Source of the DNA: Leptolyngbya sp. KIOST-1
GTDB taxonomy: Bacteria; Cyanobacteriota; Cyanobacteriia; Phormidesmidales; Phormidesmidaceae
Assembly: GCF_000763385.1 (NCBI RefSeq)
Contig: NZ_JQFA01000005.1
Coordinates: 236,082-300,081, forward strand
Reading direction: 5' to 3'
DNA length: 64,000 nucleotides
Position numbers and translations under genes: made by a program. Positions 47,163 through 55,870 of this stretch are shown piece by piece. The notes beneath the pieces were generated by a model. It had not been told where the DNA came from. It was given only the letters and a program-made list of their open reading frames with translations, and did no database searches. The stretch's first letter is position 1, and every line of letters begins with the position of its first letter.

Positions 47163-48224
47163 CTAGCCGATGATTTCAGGGGCCTCAGCAGCGGCCAGGT
47201 CCAGCGGGAAGTTGTGAGCGTTGCGCTCGTGCATCACTTCCATACCCAGGTTGGCGCGGTTGATCACGTCCGCCCAGGTGCCAATCACTCGACCTTGGCT
47301 GTCAAGGATGGATTGGTTGAAGTTGAACCCGTTCAGGTTGAACGCCATCGTGCTGATGCCCAGGGCGGTGAACCAGATGCCAATCACAGGCCACGCACCC
47401 AGGAAGAAGTGCAGGCTGCGGCTGTTGTTGAAGCTGGCGTATTGGAAGATCAGACGTCCGAAGTAGCCGTGGGCTGCAACGATGTTGTAGGTCTCTTCTT
47501 CCTGGCCAAACTTGTAGCCGTAGTTCTGGGACTCGGTCTCGGTGGTCTCACGCACCAGAGACGAGGTCACCAGCGAACCGTGCATGGCCGAGAACAGCGA
47601 ACCACCGAACACACCGGCTACACCCAGCATGTGGAAGGGGTGCATCAGAATGTTGTGCTCAGCCTGGAACACCAGCATGAAGTTGAAGGTACCGGAGATA
47701 CCCAGGGGCATACCGTCCGAGAAGGAGCCCTGACCCAGGGGGTAAATCAGAAACACGGCGGTCGCAGCGGCCACGGGGGCGCTGTAAGCAACGCAGATCC
47801 AGGGGCGCATGCCCAGGCGGTAGCTCAGTTCCCACTCACGACCCATGTAGCAGAAGACGCCGATGAGGAAGTGGAAGATGACCAGCTGGTAGGGGCCACC
47901 GTTGTACAGCCACTCATCGAGGGAAGCGGCTTCCCAGATCGGGTAGAAGTGCAGACCGATGGCGTTGGAGGAGGGCACAACCGCACCGGAGATGATGTTG
48001 TTGCCGTACATCAGCGAGCCAGCCACGGGCTCACGGATGCCGTCGATGTCGACGGGGGGCGCAGCGATGAACGCTACGACGAAGCAGGTGGTGGCAGCAA
48101 GCAGGGTGGGAATCATCAGGACCCCGAACCAGCCCACGTACAGGCGGTTCTCGGTGCTGGTGACCCACTGGCAAAACTGCTCCCACAGGGAGGCGCTTTC
48201 GCGCCGCTGTAGAGTCGTGGTCAT
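47163..48224 (-). CDS. psbA: Photosystem II D1 protein, Glu130 (high-light) form
   Basis: A 353-residue thylakoid membrane reaction-centre subunit carrying P680, pheophytin, QB and Mn-cluster ligands. Five membrane helices are evident; His198, His215, His272 and the C-terminal ligand region are in place. Cleavage after the Leu-Asp-Leu-Ala motif would remove the usual tail by CtpA. Residue 130 is Glu, as in high-light D1 isoforms, rather than Gln. An HLR1-like box and a 5'-UTR hairpin lie upstream, and a strong terminator lies downstream. Other psbA copies are expected elsewhere. Confidence 0.99.
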   Translation of the reverse strand: MTTTLQRRESASLWEQFCQWVTSTENRLYVGWFGVLMIPTLLAATTCFVVAFIAAPPVDIDGIREPVAGSLMYGNNIISGAVVPSSNAIGLHFYPIWEAASLDEWLYNGGPYQLVIFHFLIGVFCYMGREWELSYRLGMRPWICVAYSAPVAAATAVFLIYPLGQGSFSDGMPLGISGTFNFMLVFQAEHNILMHPFHMLGVAGVFGGSLFSAMHGSLVTSSLVRETTETESQNYGYKFGQEEETYNIVAAHGYFGRLIFQYASFNNSRSLHFFLGAWPVIGIWFTALGISTMAFNLNGFNFNQSILDSQGRVIGTWADVINRANLGMEVMHERNAHNFPLDLAAAEAPEIIG

Positions 48225-48257
48225 GATGTATTAGTCCAAACAGATGTACTAAGTATG

Positions 48258-48280
48258 TAGCTGAGTACTTGCTTCAGCTA
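48258..48280 (-). promoter_or_regulatory. psbA 5'-UTR hairpin
   Basis: Inverted repeat TAGCTGA (48258-48264) and TCAGCTA (48274-48280) with a 9-nt loop, 33-56 nt before the psbA start codon. psbA leaders in cyanobacteria are known sites of transcript stability and antisense control; this stem is a candidate for such control. Confidence 0.5.
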
Positions 48281-48282
48281 CT

Positions 48283-48300
48283 GTTACATTAGCACACATT
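48283..48300 (+). promoter_or_regulatory. HLR1-like box (RpaB site) upstream of psbA
   Basis: GTTACATT-AG-CACACATT: the first half is a perfect KTTACAWW unit, and the second, at the correct 10-nt phase, keeps the ACATT part. HLR1 is bound by the response regulator RpaB at high-light-responsive promoters including psbA and hli genes. It lies 58 nt from the start codon, within the expected promoter region. Confidence 0.5.
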
Positions 48301-48553
48301 CCTAAATAGACTTTGGTTAAGAATAAATTCTTCGAGAAGGTCAGAGGGTGTGATTAATTCTGGCGACGGCCCTCTAAAGTTCTGGCTACGGCCTTCTACA
48401 GTGGCACTGTGACGCCCGACCGCAACCAAGGCTAGGGGCAGAGAGTTGCAATCCTGGGCGGTTGGTGGTGGAATAGGAGTCTGCCCTGCTCGGTCACCTA
48501 GATCTGAGCGGCGGTAGGGGTCTGTAAAGCAGTGCTGTGAAGCAGACCACTGA

Positions 48554-48905
48554 GGGGGCGTGGCGGAATGGTAGACGCTACGGACTTAGGAAACTGAGCC
48601 TTAGCGGAGAAATCTGCTAAGTGGAAGCTCTCAAACTCAGGGAAACCTAACTCTGGTCGGAGTGGCGGCAAATTTGACGCCCCAGGCCAGACATGGCAAT
48701 CCTGAGCCAAGCTGGTGGATCTTAACGCCAGAAGGTGCAGAGGCCCGACGGGAGCTACCCTAACGTACAGCCGAGGGTAAAGGGAGGGTCCAATTCTCAA
48801 AACCTGGCCAGAGTTGTGCTCTGACCGGGCAGCAGCGAAAGCTGCGGGAGGATGAAAATCCGTTGACCTTAAACGGTCGTGAGGGTTCGAGCCCCTCCGC
48901 CCCCA
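48554..48905 (+). tRNA. trnL-UAA: tRNA-Leu(UAA) interrupted by a group I intron
   Basis: The 5' exon is 48554-48587, the 3' exon 48855-48905. The acceptor stem GGGGGCG pairs with CGCCCCC (48898-48904), discriminator A48905. The anticodon stem ACGGA pairs with TCCGT, and the spliced loop CTTAAAA contains anticodon TAA split between T34 and A35. T arm GAGGG-TTCGAGC-CCCTC. CCA is not encoded. This is the classic cyanobacterial and plastid trnL organisation. Confidence 0.97.
48588..48854 (+). ncRNA. Group I self-splicing intron in trnL
   Basis: 267 nt inserted after U34 of the anticodon, ending in the expected G. It contains the P, Q, R and S core segments of the cyanobacterial trnL intron (CTCAGGGAAACC, AATCCTGAGCCAAG, AAGGTGCAGAG and GACGGGAGCTACCCTAACG). 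No ORF is carried. Its length is within the usual range for cyanobacterial trnL introns. Confidence 0.95.
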
Positions 48906-49668
48906 TCCTACTTTTTAGGCTTAGTTCTTGAGGACTCTGAAGCTCAACGGCTCAGTACTTTGTTTGTCATAGCGTTCTCTGACTTAGAACCGAACTAAAA
49001 TCGGTCGAACAAACCCCAATGCCTGTACTATTTTGATTAGTTTCCTGTAGGGATTAGCTCCACTCCCTCAGCCTTGGGGCAATGGAGCACGGTTAGTTGG
49101 GTAGTGCGCAGGTTGAGCAACAGAAGTTCACGTTCTTTAAACTCCAAAAAGCTGCCGCTGGTCGGCGGGCCGCAAAGCGGGTTGTAGCTCAGCAGAATAG
49201 CTGATTGGGCTAGAGGCCGCTTTAGGCTGTGTTATTTTACACAAATGATTCATGTTGGTCACGGAAGGACGTATCCAGTCGTTAGCATGGGATTGTGCGG
49301 TTCTTCGGGCTGGGCCGGGACAGGGCCTGGCATGCTGAGCAGCGTAAACATGCCATCAGGTTCATCAGGGTTAGGGTGTTCCAGCTGAATATTTATCCAG
49401 GGTTTATGGGCAACAGGTCCAACGGGCCAAATTTGCGAACTCAAAGGGGCGTTTATTTGGATGGAATACTCTTAGGGTTCGTTGGGATCAAACTGTAGAA
49501 CTCAGCGTTTGAGGGTCTCGGTTGGTGTGGCCGTCGCCGTGCTGATATCGGCGGGGCGGCAGGGTCGCAAGACCATGCTGATGGTTAGTCCTGCGGCTGG
49601 TCATACCCTGCGACAAGATCGCTAGCTTCCGGTTGATTGGGCGATAACCGGAGCTCATTCAGGAACCA
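48906..49668. other. Long intergenic region, possible gene remnant
   Basis: 763 nt. A T5 tract directly after the tRNA (about 48913) may terminate it. The middle is AT-richer without recognisable features. The minus-strand frame at 49259-49444 is listed separately. The end should carry the promoter of the gene at 49669. Confidence 0.5.
49259..49444 (-). CDS. Possible Pro-rich small protein or gene remnant
   Basis: A 61-residue frame starting with TTG; the frame is open for nine more codons upstream to a stop. The sequence (Pro-Trp-Ile-Asn-Ile-Gln-Leu-Glu-His-Pro ... Phe-Thr-Leu-Leu-Ser-Met-Pro-Gly) reads more like protein than chance, but there is no ATG start or ribosome site. It may be the 3' remnant of a lost gene. 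Low certainty. Confidence 0.3.
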   Translation of the reverse strand: MSSQIWPVGPVAHKPWINIQLEHPNPDEPDGMFTLLSMPGPVPAQPEEPHNPMLTTGYVLP

Positions 49669-51150
49669 ATGTCTCGGGAAGCCGTGTCAAGATACCCTTC
49701 AATGGAGTCAGATGGCTATGATTCTCGTCCTGGGCTAACGCTGGCCCAGGCTCAGCAGATCATTTACGAATTTTTACTTGAAATTGTCAAAATTTGGCAC
49801 CCAGACGATGTGCTAGAAGAGTTTCGGCATCTCTTTATTCACCACACCGATTCGGTTAGTTCCCAAACCCTGCCGGCTCTCCACATCATTTTATTTGCCA
49901 ATAACGAGCAGGAATTTCGCAACACGATCAAGCGCTGTTGCTACATCCTCGTCAACAACTGGGAAGTTGCCCGACAGTTTGATGCGATTCAGGCGCTGGT
50001 GGATTTGTTCTCCGACCCGCTGATCCAGCGCCGCACTCTGTCTCCTACCCTGAAACGGCTGCGTAACTGGCTGACCCGATTTGTAGAGAGCGATGATTTT
50101 GAAGAACTGCGGCTGTTTGCGGCCCGCTATACCGAAGAGCGGACCCTCAACCGCCCTGACGAGTGGGCTGCCCGCTATACCTCTTATCTATTGGTGCCTC
50201 AGTACATCAACGAGGCTAATCCGGTGGAACAGCGCCAGGCGGCTCGAGCGCTCTCTCGCCGCCTGAAAGACAAATTTAAGTTTGACCTGGCTATGTATAC
50301 CGCCTACAGCCAGTCCGGGCAGACCCATGGGCGGACCGTAACCAACCCTACAATGCTGGGTGATAGTGCGATTCGACTGGTAAAGGCGATCGTGGCGAAG
50401 CGAGGCGAATTTAGCTACAAAAACCTGGCTCGGTTGTTTCTAAATCAGATCGAGGACAGCAAATATAGCGAATTTAAGGGCAGTTTGACGCGATATTTGC
50501 TCTATACCGTCAACAGGAATCCCATTTCAAAACAGATTCAAGAGCATCTGGATGCAAGGTTGGAAGGTCTCTATATCGAATTTGAGTCTGAGGCGCTCGA
50601 CCCCTCCCTCGTGCTGCGGACCTGTAACCGGATGGTGGACTGTCTGATGACGGAGGATCAAGAGCAGCCTTCGCCGCTGTTTTCCCTGGTGCTGTCCCAG
50701 GGGAATGCCCTCACCCTGGCCATTATTTTGCTCAAGCTTGTGCTGGTTTCAAAGCACACGCTGCCCTATCTAGAAGCTAGGATTGCAAGCTTGATTCGTT
50801 ACTATGAGCAATTTCCTCGCAGTGAATGTCAGTGGGTGATCAACTTTTTAGAGGTATTTCAAATTACGTTTGCAATTTATGGAGACAACAGCGAGTATAA
50901 CCTGGTCAAAATAGATCATATGGAGGGTGAACTCAAAGCTGAGTTCTTTGCCAATCAACGCGGTCTGGATGCGTTCAGAATTTTTTCTCAATCGCTGACC
51001 TATTCGTCGCTAAACCCGCCTGAGGTGGCTGAGGCGTGGATCCAGGAAGAGCTATCACCGGGTTTGTCGGAGGGTCGCTTTGAGCTAGGCTCTGATCTAG
51101 AGGCCAGTCAACCTCAGTCGGAGGACAGCTCAGGAGAGCGAGAGGGTTGA
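49669..51150 (+). CDS. Conserved cyanobacterial helical protein, unknown function
   Basis: A 493-residue soluble, predominantly helical protein with a distinctive N-terminal region (Ile-Trp-His-Pro-Asp-Asp-Val-Leu-Glu-Glu-Phe, about 43-53; Cys-Cys-Tyr-Ile-Leu-Val-Asn-Asn-Trp, about 89-97). No enzyme motif, signal peptide or membrane span. Met12 at 49702 is an alternative start. Its 3' end overlaps the convergent larC gene by 37 nt. Confidence 0.85.
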   Translation: MSREAVSRYPSMESDGYDSRPGLTLAQAQQIIYEFLLEIVKIWHPDDVLEEFRHLFIHHTDSVSSQTLPALHIILFANNEQEFRNTIKRCCYILVNNWEVARQFDAIQALVDLFSDPLIQRRTLSPTLKRLRNWLTRFVESDDFEELRLFAARYTEERTLNRPDEWAARYTSYLLVPQYINEANPVEQRQAARALSRRLKDKFKFDLAMYTAYSQSGQTHGRTVTNPTMLGDSAIRLVKAIVAKRGEFSYKNLARLFLNQIEDSKYSEFKGSLTRYLLYTVNRNPISKQIQEHLDARLEGLYIEFESEALDPSLVLRTCNRMVDCLMTEDQEQPSPLFSLVLSQGNALTLAIILLKLVLVSKHTLPYLEARIASLIRYYEQFPRSECQWVINFLEVFQITFAIYGDNSEYNLVKIDHMEGELKAEFFANQRGLDAFRIFSQSLTYSSLNPPEVAEAWIQEELSPGLSEGRFELGSDLEASQPQSEDSSGEREG

Positions 51151-52493
51151 CAGTACCAGGTGCTCAGCGCTGCGTGGTACACCACCTGCCAGGGGATGCC
51201 CCGATCGCGGGCCGCGGCTGCGCAGTCTTCGTATTCGGGCTGGGCGTTCAGGACGGACTGGGTTTGGGGATGGTAGGCCAATTTGAGGCTGATGGGGCCG
51301 TAGGGGGTTTCTAGGGTTTGCAGGGAGCGGGGCAGCACCCACCGCTGCTGAGGCTGGCGACGAATACCCAGGGTAGAGGTCTCAGCAAAGAGGATATCCG
51401 TGCAGCGGGGTTCATGGTCAGGGCGGCAAATAACGGTGAGGAGCAGGCCCGGTCGCGATTTTTTCATCGATACAGGCTGGGTAAAGACGTCCAGGGCTCC
51501 AACCGCAAAGAGGCGATCGTAGAGGTAGCCGATGGCCTGGGGAACGAGGTCATCCACCTGGGTTTCTAGCAGGATGACGGTGTCGCGATCGTAGGCTACC
51601 TCGATATCGGGAGGCTGGCCGCGCTGTTCTGGGGTTGGTGGCTGGGGCTGGGTGGCCAGGGGTCGGGTTGGGGACGGAGCTGTGGGGGATGAGGCGGGCC
51701 CAGCCTCGGCGACACCAATCCACAGGCGCAGCGCGTTGGCTACGGGGAGCGTTTTGCCCCCGGCCCCCAACCCGGTGCGGTGCAGGGTCATGGCCGGTGG
51801 GTCGCCAAAGTGGTGGGCCAGGGTGGTGGCGATCGCGGCCCCGGTGGGGGTGACCAGTTCGCCGTCGAGCCCGTTGCTGTAGAGGGGGACCCGGTGCTGC
51901 TCCAGCAGCTTGAGCACGGCGGGAGCAGGCACGGGGAGCCAGCCGTGGGCGGCCCTGACGCGCCCTCGTCCGGTGGGCAGGGGAGAGCAGACCAGAGTGT
52001 CAATATTTAAATAGTCAAACCCCAGGCAAGCGCCCACAATATCAACAATGGCATCAATGGCCCCCACTTCGTGGAAGTGCACCTGATCGATGGCGATGCC
52101 GTGGACGGCGGCCTCGGCCCTAGCCAAGGTTTGAAAAACGGCCAGACTCCATCGCTGGGCGCGATCGGGCAGGTTCGCCTGGGTGATCAACTGCTCGATC
52201 GCAGGCAGGTTGCGGGTGGCGCTGGCCGTGGGATCGCGATGGTGCTCCCCGTGACCGTGTTCATGGGAGTGGGAGTGGGCGGAGGCGGCCGGGACGGTTG
52301 GGGTCACGTGGGCCTGGAGGGCGCGCAGCCCCTGGCGCAGGACTGGGGTGACCGAGAGGGTAAACTCGTCGTGGAGGCCCAGGTTGGCCAACTGCGACTG
52401 CAAATACTCCAGGGGTACGCCCGCATCGATCAGGGCCGCCAGACACATATCGCCCGCAATGCCGGTGGGGCAGTCAAGGTAAGCTATCGTTTT
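51114..52493 (-). CDS. larC: Nickel pincer cofactor biosynthesis protein LarC
   Basis: LarC (DUF111) inserts nickel into the pyridinium-thiocarboxylate cofactor of lactate racemase-type enzymes in a CTP-dependent step. The N-terminus Ala-Tyr-Leu-Asp-Cys-Pro-Thr-Gly-Ile-Ala-Gly-Asp-Met is diagnostic. A His-rich metal segment (His-Ser-His-Ser-His-Glu-His-Gly-His) and Phe-His-Glu-Val-Gly-Ala-Ile-Asp follow. I prefer a TTG start at 52493 (459 residues, family-typical); the ATG at 52535 would overlap the divergent neighbour. larB, larE and larA are not in the window. Confidence 0.92.
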   Translation of the reverse strand, partial: KTIAYLDCPTGIAGDMCLAALIDAGVPLEYLQSQLANLGLHDEFTLSVTPVLRQGLRALQAHVTPTVPAASAHSHSHEHGHGEHHRDPTASATRNLPAIEQLITQANLPDRAQRWSLAVFQTLARAEAAVHGIAIDQVHFHEVGAIDAIVDIVGACLGFDYLNIDTLVCSPLPTGRGRVRAAHGWLPVPAPAVLKLLEQHRVPLYSNGLDGELVTPTGAAIATTLAHHFGDPPAMTLHRTGLGAGGKTLPVANALRLWIGVAEAGPASSPTAPSPTRPLATQPQPPTPEQRGQPPDIEVAYDRDTVILLETQVDDLVPQAIGYLYDRLFAVGALDVFTQPVSMKKSRPGLLLTVICRPDHEPRCTDILFAETSTLGIRRQPQQRWVLPRSLQTLETPYGPISLKLAYHPQTQSVLNAQPEYEDCAAAARDRGIPWQVVYHAALSTWYCQPSRSPELSSD

Positions 52494-52524
52494 CAACAGC
52501 ACAACAGAAACGGGGACAGGGGCA

Positions 52525-53187
52525 ATGGCAACCATCTACAAGCTACATCCCGACAACCCACAGAGCCGCAAGGTGGAGGCGATCGCGGCGGCGCTGCGAC
52601 AGGGAGCTGTGGCACTTTACCCCACAGACACAGTCTACGCCATTGGCTGCGACCTCAATCACAAAGGGGCGGTGCAGCGGGTGCGCCAGATCAAGCAGCT
52701 GGCCAACGACAAGCCGCTCACCTTTTTGTGCGACTCTCTCTCCAATATTGCCGCCTACGCCATCGTCAGCGATGGCGCCTATCGCTTGATTCGACGGTTG
52801 ATTCCGGGGCCATTTACGTTTTTGCTGCCCGCCACCCGCCAGGTGCCGCGCCTGGTGATGAGCCCCAAACGGCGCACGACGGGCATTCGGGTGCCCGATC
52901 ACGCCATCTGTCTATCTTTGGTAAAAACGCTGCAAAATCCCGTCATTTCCACCTCAGCGCTGACCCTGCTGCCCAGCCCAGAGTCGGGGCGAGCGGCGGC
53001 CGGCCCCGTCGACAAAATGGTCATGTTTGACGCCCTGGAAAAGCTGGTGGACGTAATTGTGGACGATGAGCAACCCCTGGCCTACAACGTATCAACGATT
53101 CTTGATATGGAGGGCGACGAGCCGCTGGTGGTGCGCCAGGGCCTGGGCTGGGAAACGGCCCGTGATTGGGGTGCCCAGCTGGTGTAG
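52525..53187 (+). CDS. Sua5/YciO/YrdC-family protein (threonylcarbamoyl-AMP synthase-like)
   Basis: A 220-residue YrdC-fold protein with Tyr-Pro-Thr-Asp-Thr-Val-Tyr-Ala-Ile-Gly-Cys-Asp, Lys-Gln-Leu-Ala-Asn-Asp-Lys-Pro-Leu and Ile-Ser-Thr-Ser-Ala. The family makes the L-threonylcarbamoyl-AMP used for tRNA t6A37, together with TsaD and TsaBE. The Lys-Arg-x-x-Asp-Lys-Pro signature is altered, so it may be the YciO-like paralogue rather than TsaC itself. It is divergent from larC. Confidence 0.85.
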   Translation: MATIYKLHPDNPQSRKVEAIAAALRQGAVALYPTDTVYAIGCDLNHKGAVQRVRQIKQLANDKPLTFLCDSLSNIAAYAIVSDGAYRLIRRLIPGPFTFLLPATRQVPRLVMSPKRRTTGIRVPDHAICLSLVKTLQNPVISTSALTLLPSPESGRAAAGPVDKMVMFDALEKLVDVIVDDEQPLAYNVSTILDMEGDEPLVVRQGLGWETARDWGAQLV

Positions 53188-53587
53188 CCCCAGGGTCAAC
53201 TGGGTAACTGGCACTGGATTCCCTGGGGAGAGGCCACCGCAGTCGCTGCCCTGCGGTGATCGGCCTGAGGGGGAATGGCAACAGGACTTGAAATGGCAGG
53301 CAAGGGACCCATTGGCGCAGTCGCACCGGATTTTAGCGCCCTCTAGCTGCCATCTAGATGAGGGAGAAGGCCACAACTGGAGCTAAAGCGGCCTGGGAAC
53401 CCGCCCCTGACCTGTCCCGTCTGCCGCAGGCAGGTTTTGCCGCTGGCACAGCGCCTGGGAAATGGCGGCGGCTGGGCCGGGAGTATCCAGCAAGCCCCTC
53501 GGGAATTGGCCGGTTGGTTAAGCCAACTGACGGATTGGCCCGACTGGCTATTCCCGATATCAGTGTCGTTGTTAGGATTGGGTAGCT
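53188..53587. other. Intergenic region upstream of hetZ
   Basis: 400 nt. A weak open frame (from 53437, in a frame different from hetZ) has plausible hydrophobic sequence but no start support. No terminator or promoter stands out. Confidence 0.45.
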
Positions 53588-54841
53588 ATGAAGACCGCAT
53601 CTACGTGCATTGCCATGCCCCCATCGTCCCCTGGGAGTCCCCCGCCCTCCCCAGAACCCGCTCCAGGACCTGCAGACCCATCCCAGGCCGACTCCGTCTC
53701 TGCCGTAGGCACTCTAGTGCAGGACTTGTTTATGGCGCACCTCCAGCGGCGGCCTGGGGGGCTGCGCGGGGTGATGCAGCGGTTGACGGCTGAAATTGAG
53801 CGTATCTGCGCCCTCAGCGATCGCATCCAGGCCTCGGGCAATATTGACCACTGGCAGACCGCCCTGGTGCGCCACCGGGTGAGCAAATGTTTGGCCTACT
53901 ATGACATGGGCTCCAACCGGGGTCGGGTGGAACTGCACAGCAGTCTGAGCGCGATCGTCTATCGCCATGTGGCGCCCCAGGGCAGCCATTTGGGATTTAA
54001 GGGCCGCTACGCCCTGCTCGAAGACTTTATGCAGACGTTTTATATTGAGGTGCTGAACGCCTTTCGCCGGGAGCATAGCCTGCCCCCTACCTACACCCCG
54101 CGCACCCAGCTGGAGCTGGCAGAGTATATGGCGTTTAGCGAACAGTACGCCAAACGCCGAATCAATCTGCGCGGCGGCAGTCAGCAGCTAATTGTGCTGC
54201 GGGCCCAGGCCTTTAGCCGTCGCCAGCCGGCCGAAACTTCGGTGGATATGGCCCTGGTGAGCGAGGGGGCCAGAACCGAGGCGGGTGAGTTCCACGCGCG
54301 CAGTTCGGTGGTGCAGCAGGTGCGCGAAAAGATGATGACCGAGGCCGACGACCCCGGCGATGGAGTGATGCGCGATCGCGTGGTCAACGCCCTGGTGCAG
54401 TACCTCAAGGATCAAAATCAGCCCGACTGTGTCGACTACCTGGTGCTCAAGCTCCAGGACTGCTCCGCCGCCGAAATTGACGATATTTTGGGCCTCTCGG
54501 CCCGAGAGCGCGACTATTTACAGCAGCGCTTTAAGTACCATGTGGAAAAGTTTTCTCAGCAGCACGAGTGGCAGCTGGTGCACCAGTGGCTGGGGGCTAA
54601 CCTGGAGGCCCGTTTGGGCATGACCCCCACCGAATGGGGCGACTTTCTGGCCACCCTGCCCGCCGACTATCGCCGCTTCCTTGCCCTGAAGCAGCAGCAG
54701 ACGGACAACAGCGCTCTGAGCGATGAGGCGATCGCCAAAACCCTGGCCTGGACGCCTAAAAAAGTGCAGCGCAACTGGACCAAGGTGCTCAAACTGGCCT
54801 GGAACTTTCGCAATCAGGCCCGCGGCTCGGAGGCGGGCTAG
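53588..54841 (+). CDS. hetZ: HetZ-family regulator
   Basis: A 417-residue homologue of HetZ, a DNA-binding regulator of early heterocyst differentiation in Anabaena. The core reads Arg-Val-Glu-Leu-His-Ser-x-Leu-Ser-Ala-Ile-Val-Tyr-Arg, Glu-Asp-Phe-Met-Gln-Thr-Phe-Tyr, Leu-Glu-Leu-Ala-Glu-Tyr-Met-Ala-Phe and Gln-Gln-Leu-Ile-Val-Leu-Arg-Ala-Gln. The N-terminal about 40 residues are a Pro/Ser-rich extension. HetZ also occurs in non-heterocystous filamentous cyanobacteria, where its role is less clear. No patU or hetR lies nearby. Confidence 0.88.
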   Translation: MKTASTCIAMPPSSPGSPPPSPEPAPGPADPSQADSVSAVGTLVQDLFMAHLQRRPGGLRGVMQRLTAEIERICALSDRIQASGNIDHWQTALVRHRVSKCLAYYDMGSNRGRVELHSSLSAIVYRHVAPQGSHLGFKGRYALLEDFMQTFYIEVLNAFRREHSLPPTYTPRTQLELAEYMAFSEQYAKRRINLRGGSQQLIVLRAQAFSRRQPAETSVDMALVSEGARTEAGEFHARSSVVQQVREKMMTEADDPGDGVMRDRVVNALVQYLKDQNQPDCVDYLVLKLQDCSAAEIDDILGLSARERDYLQQRFKYHVEKFSQQHEWQLVHQWLGANLEARLGMTPTEWGDFLATLPADYRRFLALKQQQTDNSALSDEAIAKTLAWTPKKVQRNWTKVLKLAWNFRNQARGSEAG

Positions 54842-54888
54842 ACCATTATTACTAAGGCGGACTTGACTGAGGCGGACCTGGCAGGTCG

Positions 54889-55605
54889 CTAACCGGCGAT
54901 CGCCTCCGCTTCGGTGGAGGGGGGCTCAAACTTGTAGCCCACGCCCCGTACGGTTTGAATTAGCGCTGGCTGGGTCGTGTCCTTCTCAATTTTTTTGCGA
55001 ATTTGGCCTACGTGCACATCGACCACGCGCTGGTCACCCACGTAGTCGTAGTCCCACACCTTTTGAATCAGCTCGGCCCGACGCCACACCCGACCGGGAT
55101 GGCTGGCCAAAAAGTGCAGCAGATCGAACTCCAGGGCGGTCAGGGGAACCATTTCCTCGTTGAGCATCACCTCGCGCCGTACCGGGTCGATGGCCAGACT
55201 GTTGAAGGTCAGACACTGCTGTTCGGCCGCCGTCACCGGGCGCTGGCGCTTGAGAATGGCCCCTACCCGCACCTCTAGCTCGCCCAGGCTGAAGGGTTTG
55301 GTGAGATAGTCATCGGCCCCCTCGTTAAAACCGCGAATTTTGTCGGACTCATCGGTGCGGCTCGTCAGCATCAGCACGAAGACCCCCGTGCGCGACTGCA
55401 TCTCTTTACACAGGTCGTAGCCGTTGGTGTCGGGCAGGTTTAAGTCGAGGATGACCAGGTCGGGGGTGAACTGCTCGAACACCGCCAGGGCTTTTTTGCC
55501 ATCCTCGGCCGACTCCATTTCGTAGTTCTGCTTGGCCAGGAACCGATGAATCAAGTTGCGAATTGCGGGGTCGTCATCGACAACGAGGATCTTGGCTTCG
55601 GCCAT
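54889..55605 (-). CDS. OmpR/PhoB-family response regulator
   Basis: From the ATG at 55605 (AAAGG site upstream; the longer frame to 55650 is unlikely) the protein has 238 residues. The receiver carries Asp10/11/12 and phospho-acceptor Asp54 (Ile-Leu-Asp-Leu-Asn-Leu-Pro) with Lys in Thr-Lys-Pro-Phe. A winged-helix DNA-binding domain follows (about 130-228; Leu-Thr-Ala-Leu-Glu-Phe-Asp-Leu-Leu and Arg-Gly-Val-Gly-Tyr-Lys-Phe). It is neither RpaA nor RpaB by sequence. No kinase gene is adjacent. Part of this gene recurs exactly at 63709-64000. Confidence 0.93.
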   Translation of the reverse strand: MAEAKILVVDDDPAIRNLIHRFLAKQNYEMESAEDGKKALAVFEQFTPDLVILDLNLPDTNGYDLCKEMQSRTGVFVLMLTSRTDESDKIRGFNEGADDYLTKPFSLGELEVRVGAILKRQRPVTAAEQQCLTFNSLAIDPVRREVMLNEEMVPLTALEFDLLHFLASHPGRVWRRAELIQKVWDYDYVGDQRVVDVHVGQIRKKIEKDTTQPALIQTVRGVGYKFEPPSTEAEAIAG

Positions 55606-55870
55606 GGTCGTACCTTTCTGTAAAGTGACTCTGTTAAATGGACTGTTCAACTGCGATCGACAGGAAACGCTCAGGCAGCCAGGGGATGACTGTAGCCCGA
55701 CCGGAGCACCAGGGCCCTTTTAGTGTTCTTCACGGGCTCGACAGGGCATCCGCACTAAACCATAAATAATTCCATAGCTTACTCGAGAACTTTATGAAGT
55801 TACCACCTCAACCCCCGGGTGAAACCAATTTTGCCCACCGCGCCTCCGTGAACCTACGGCACCTCCACCA

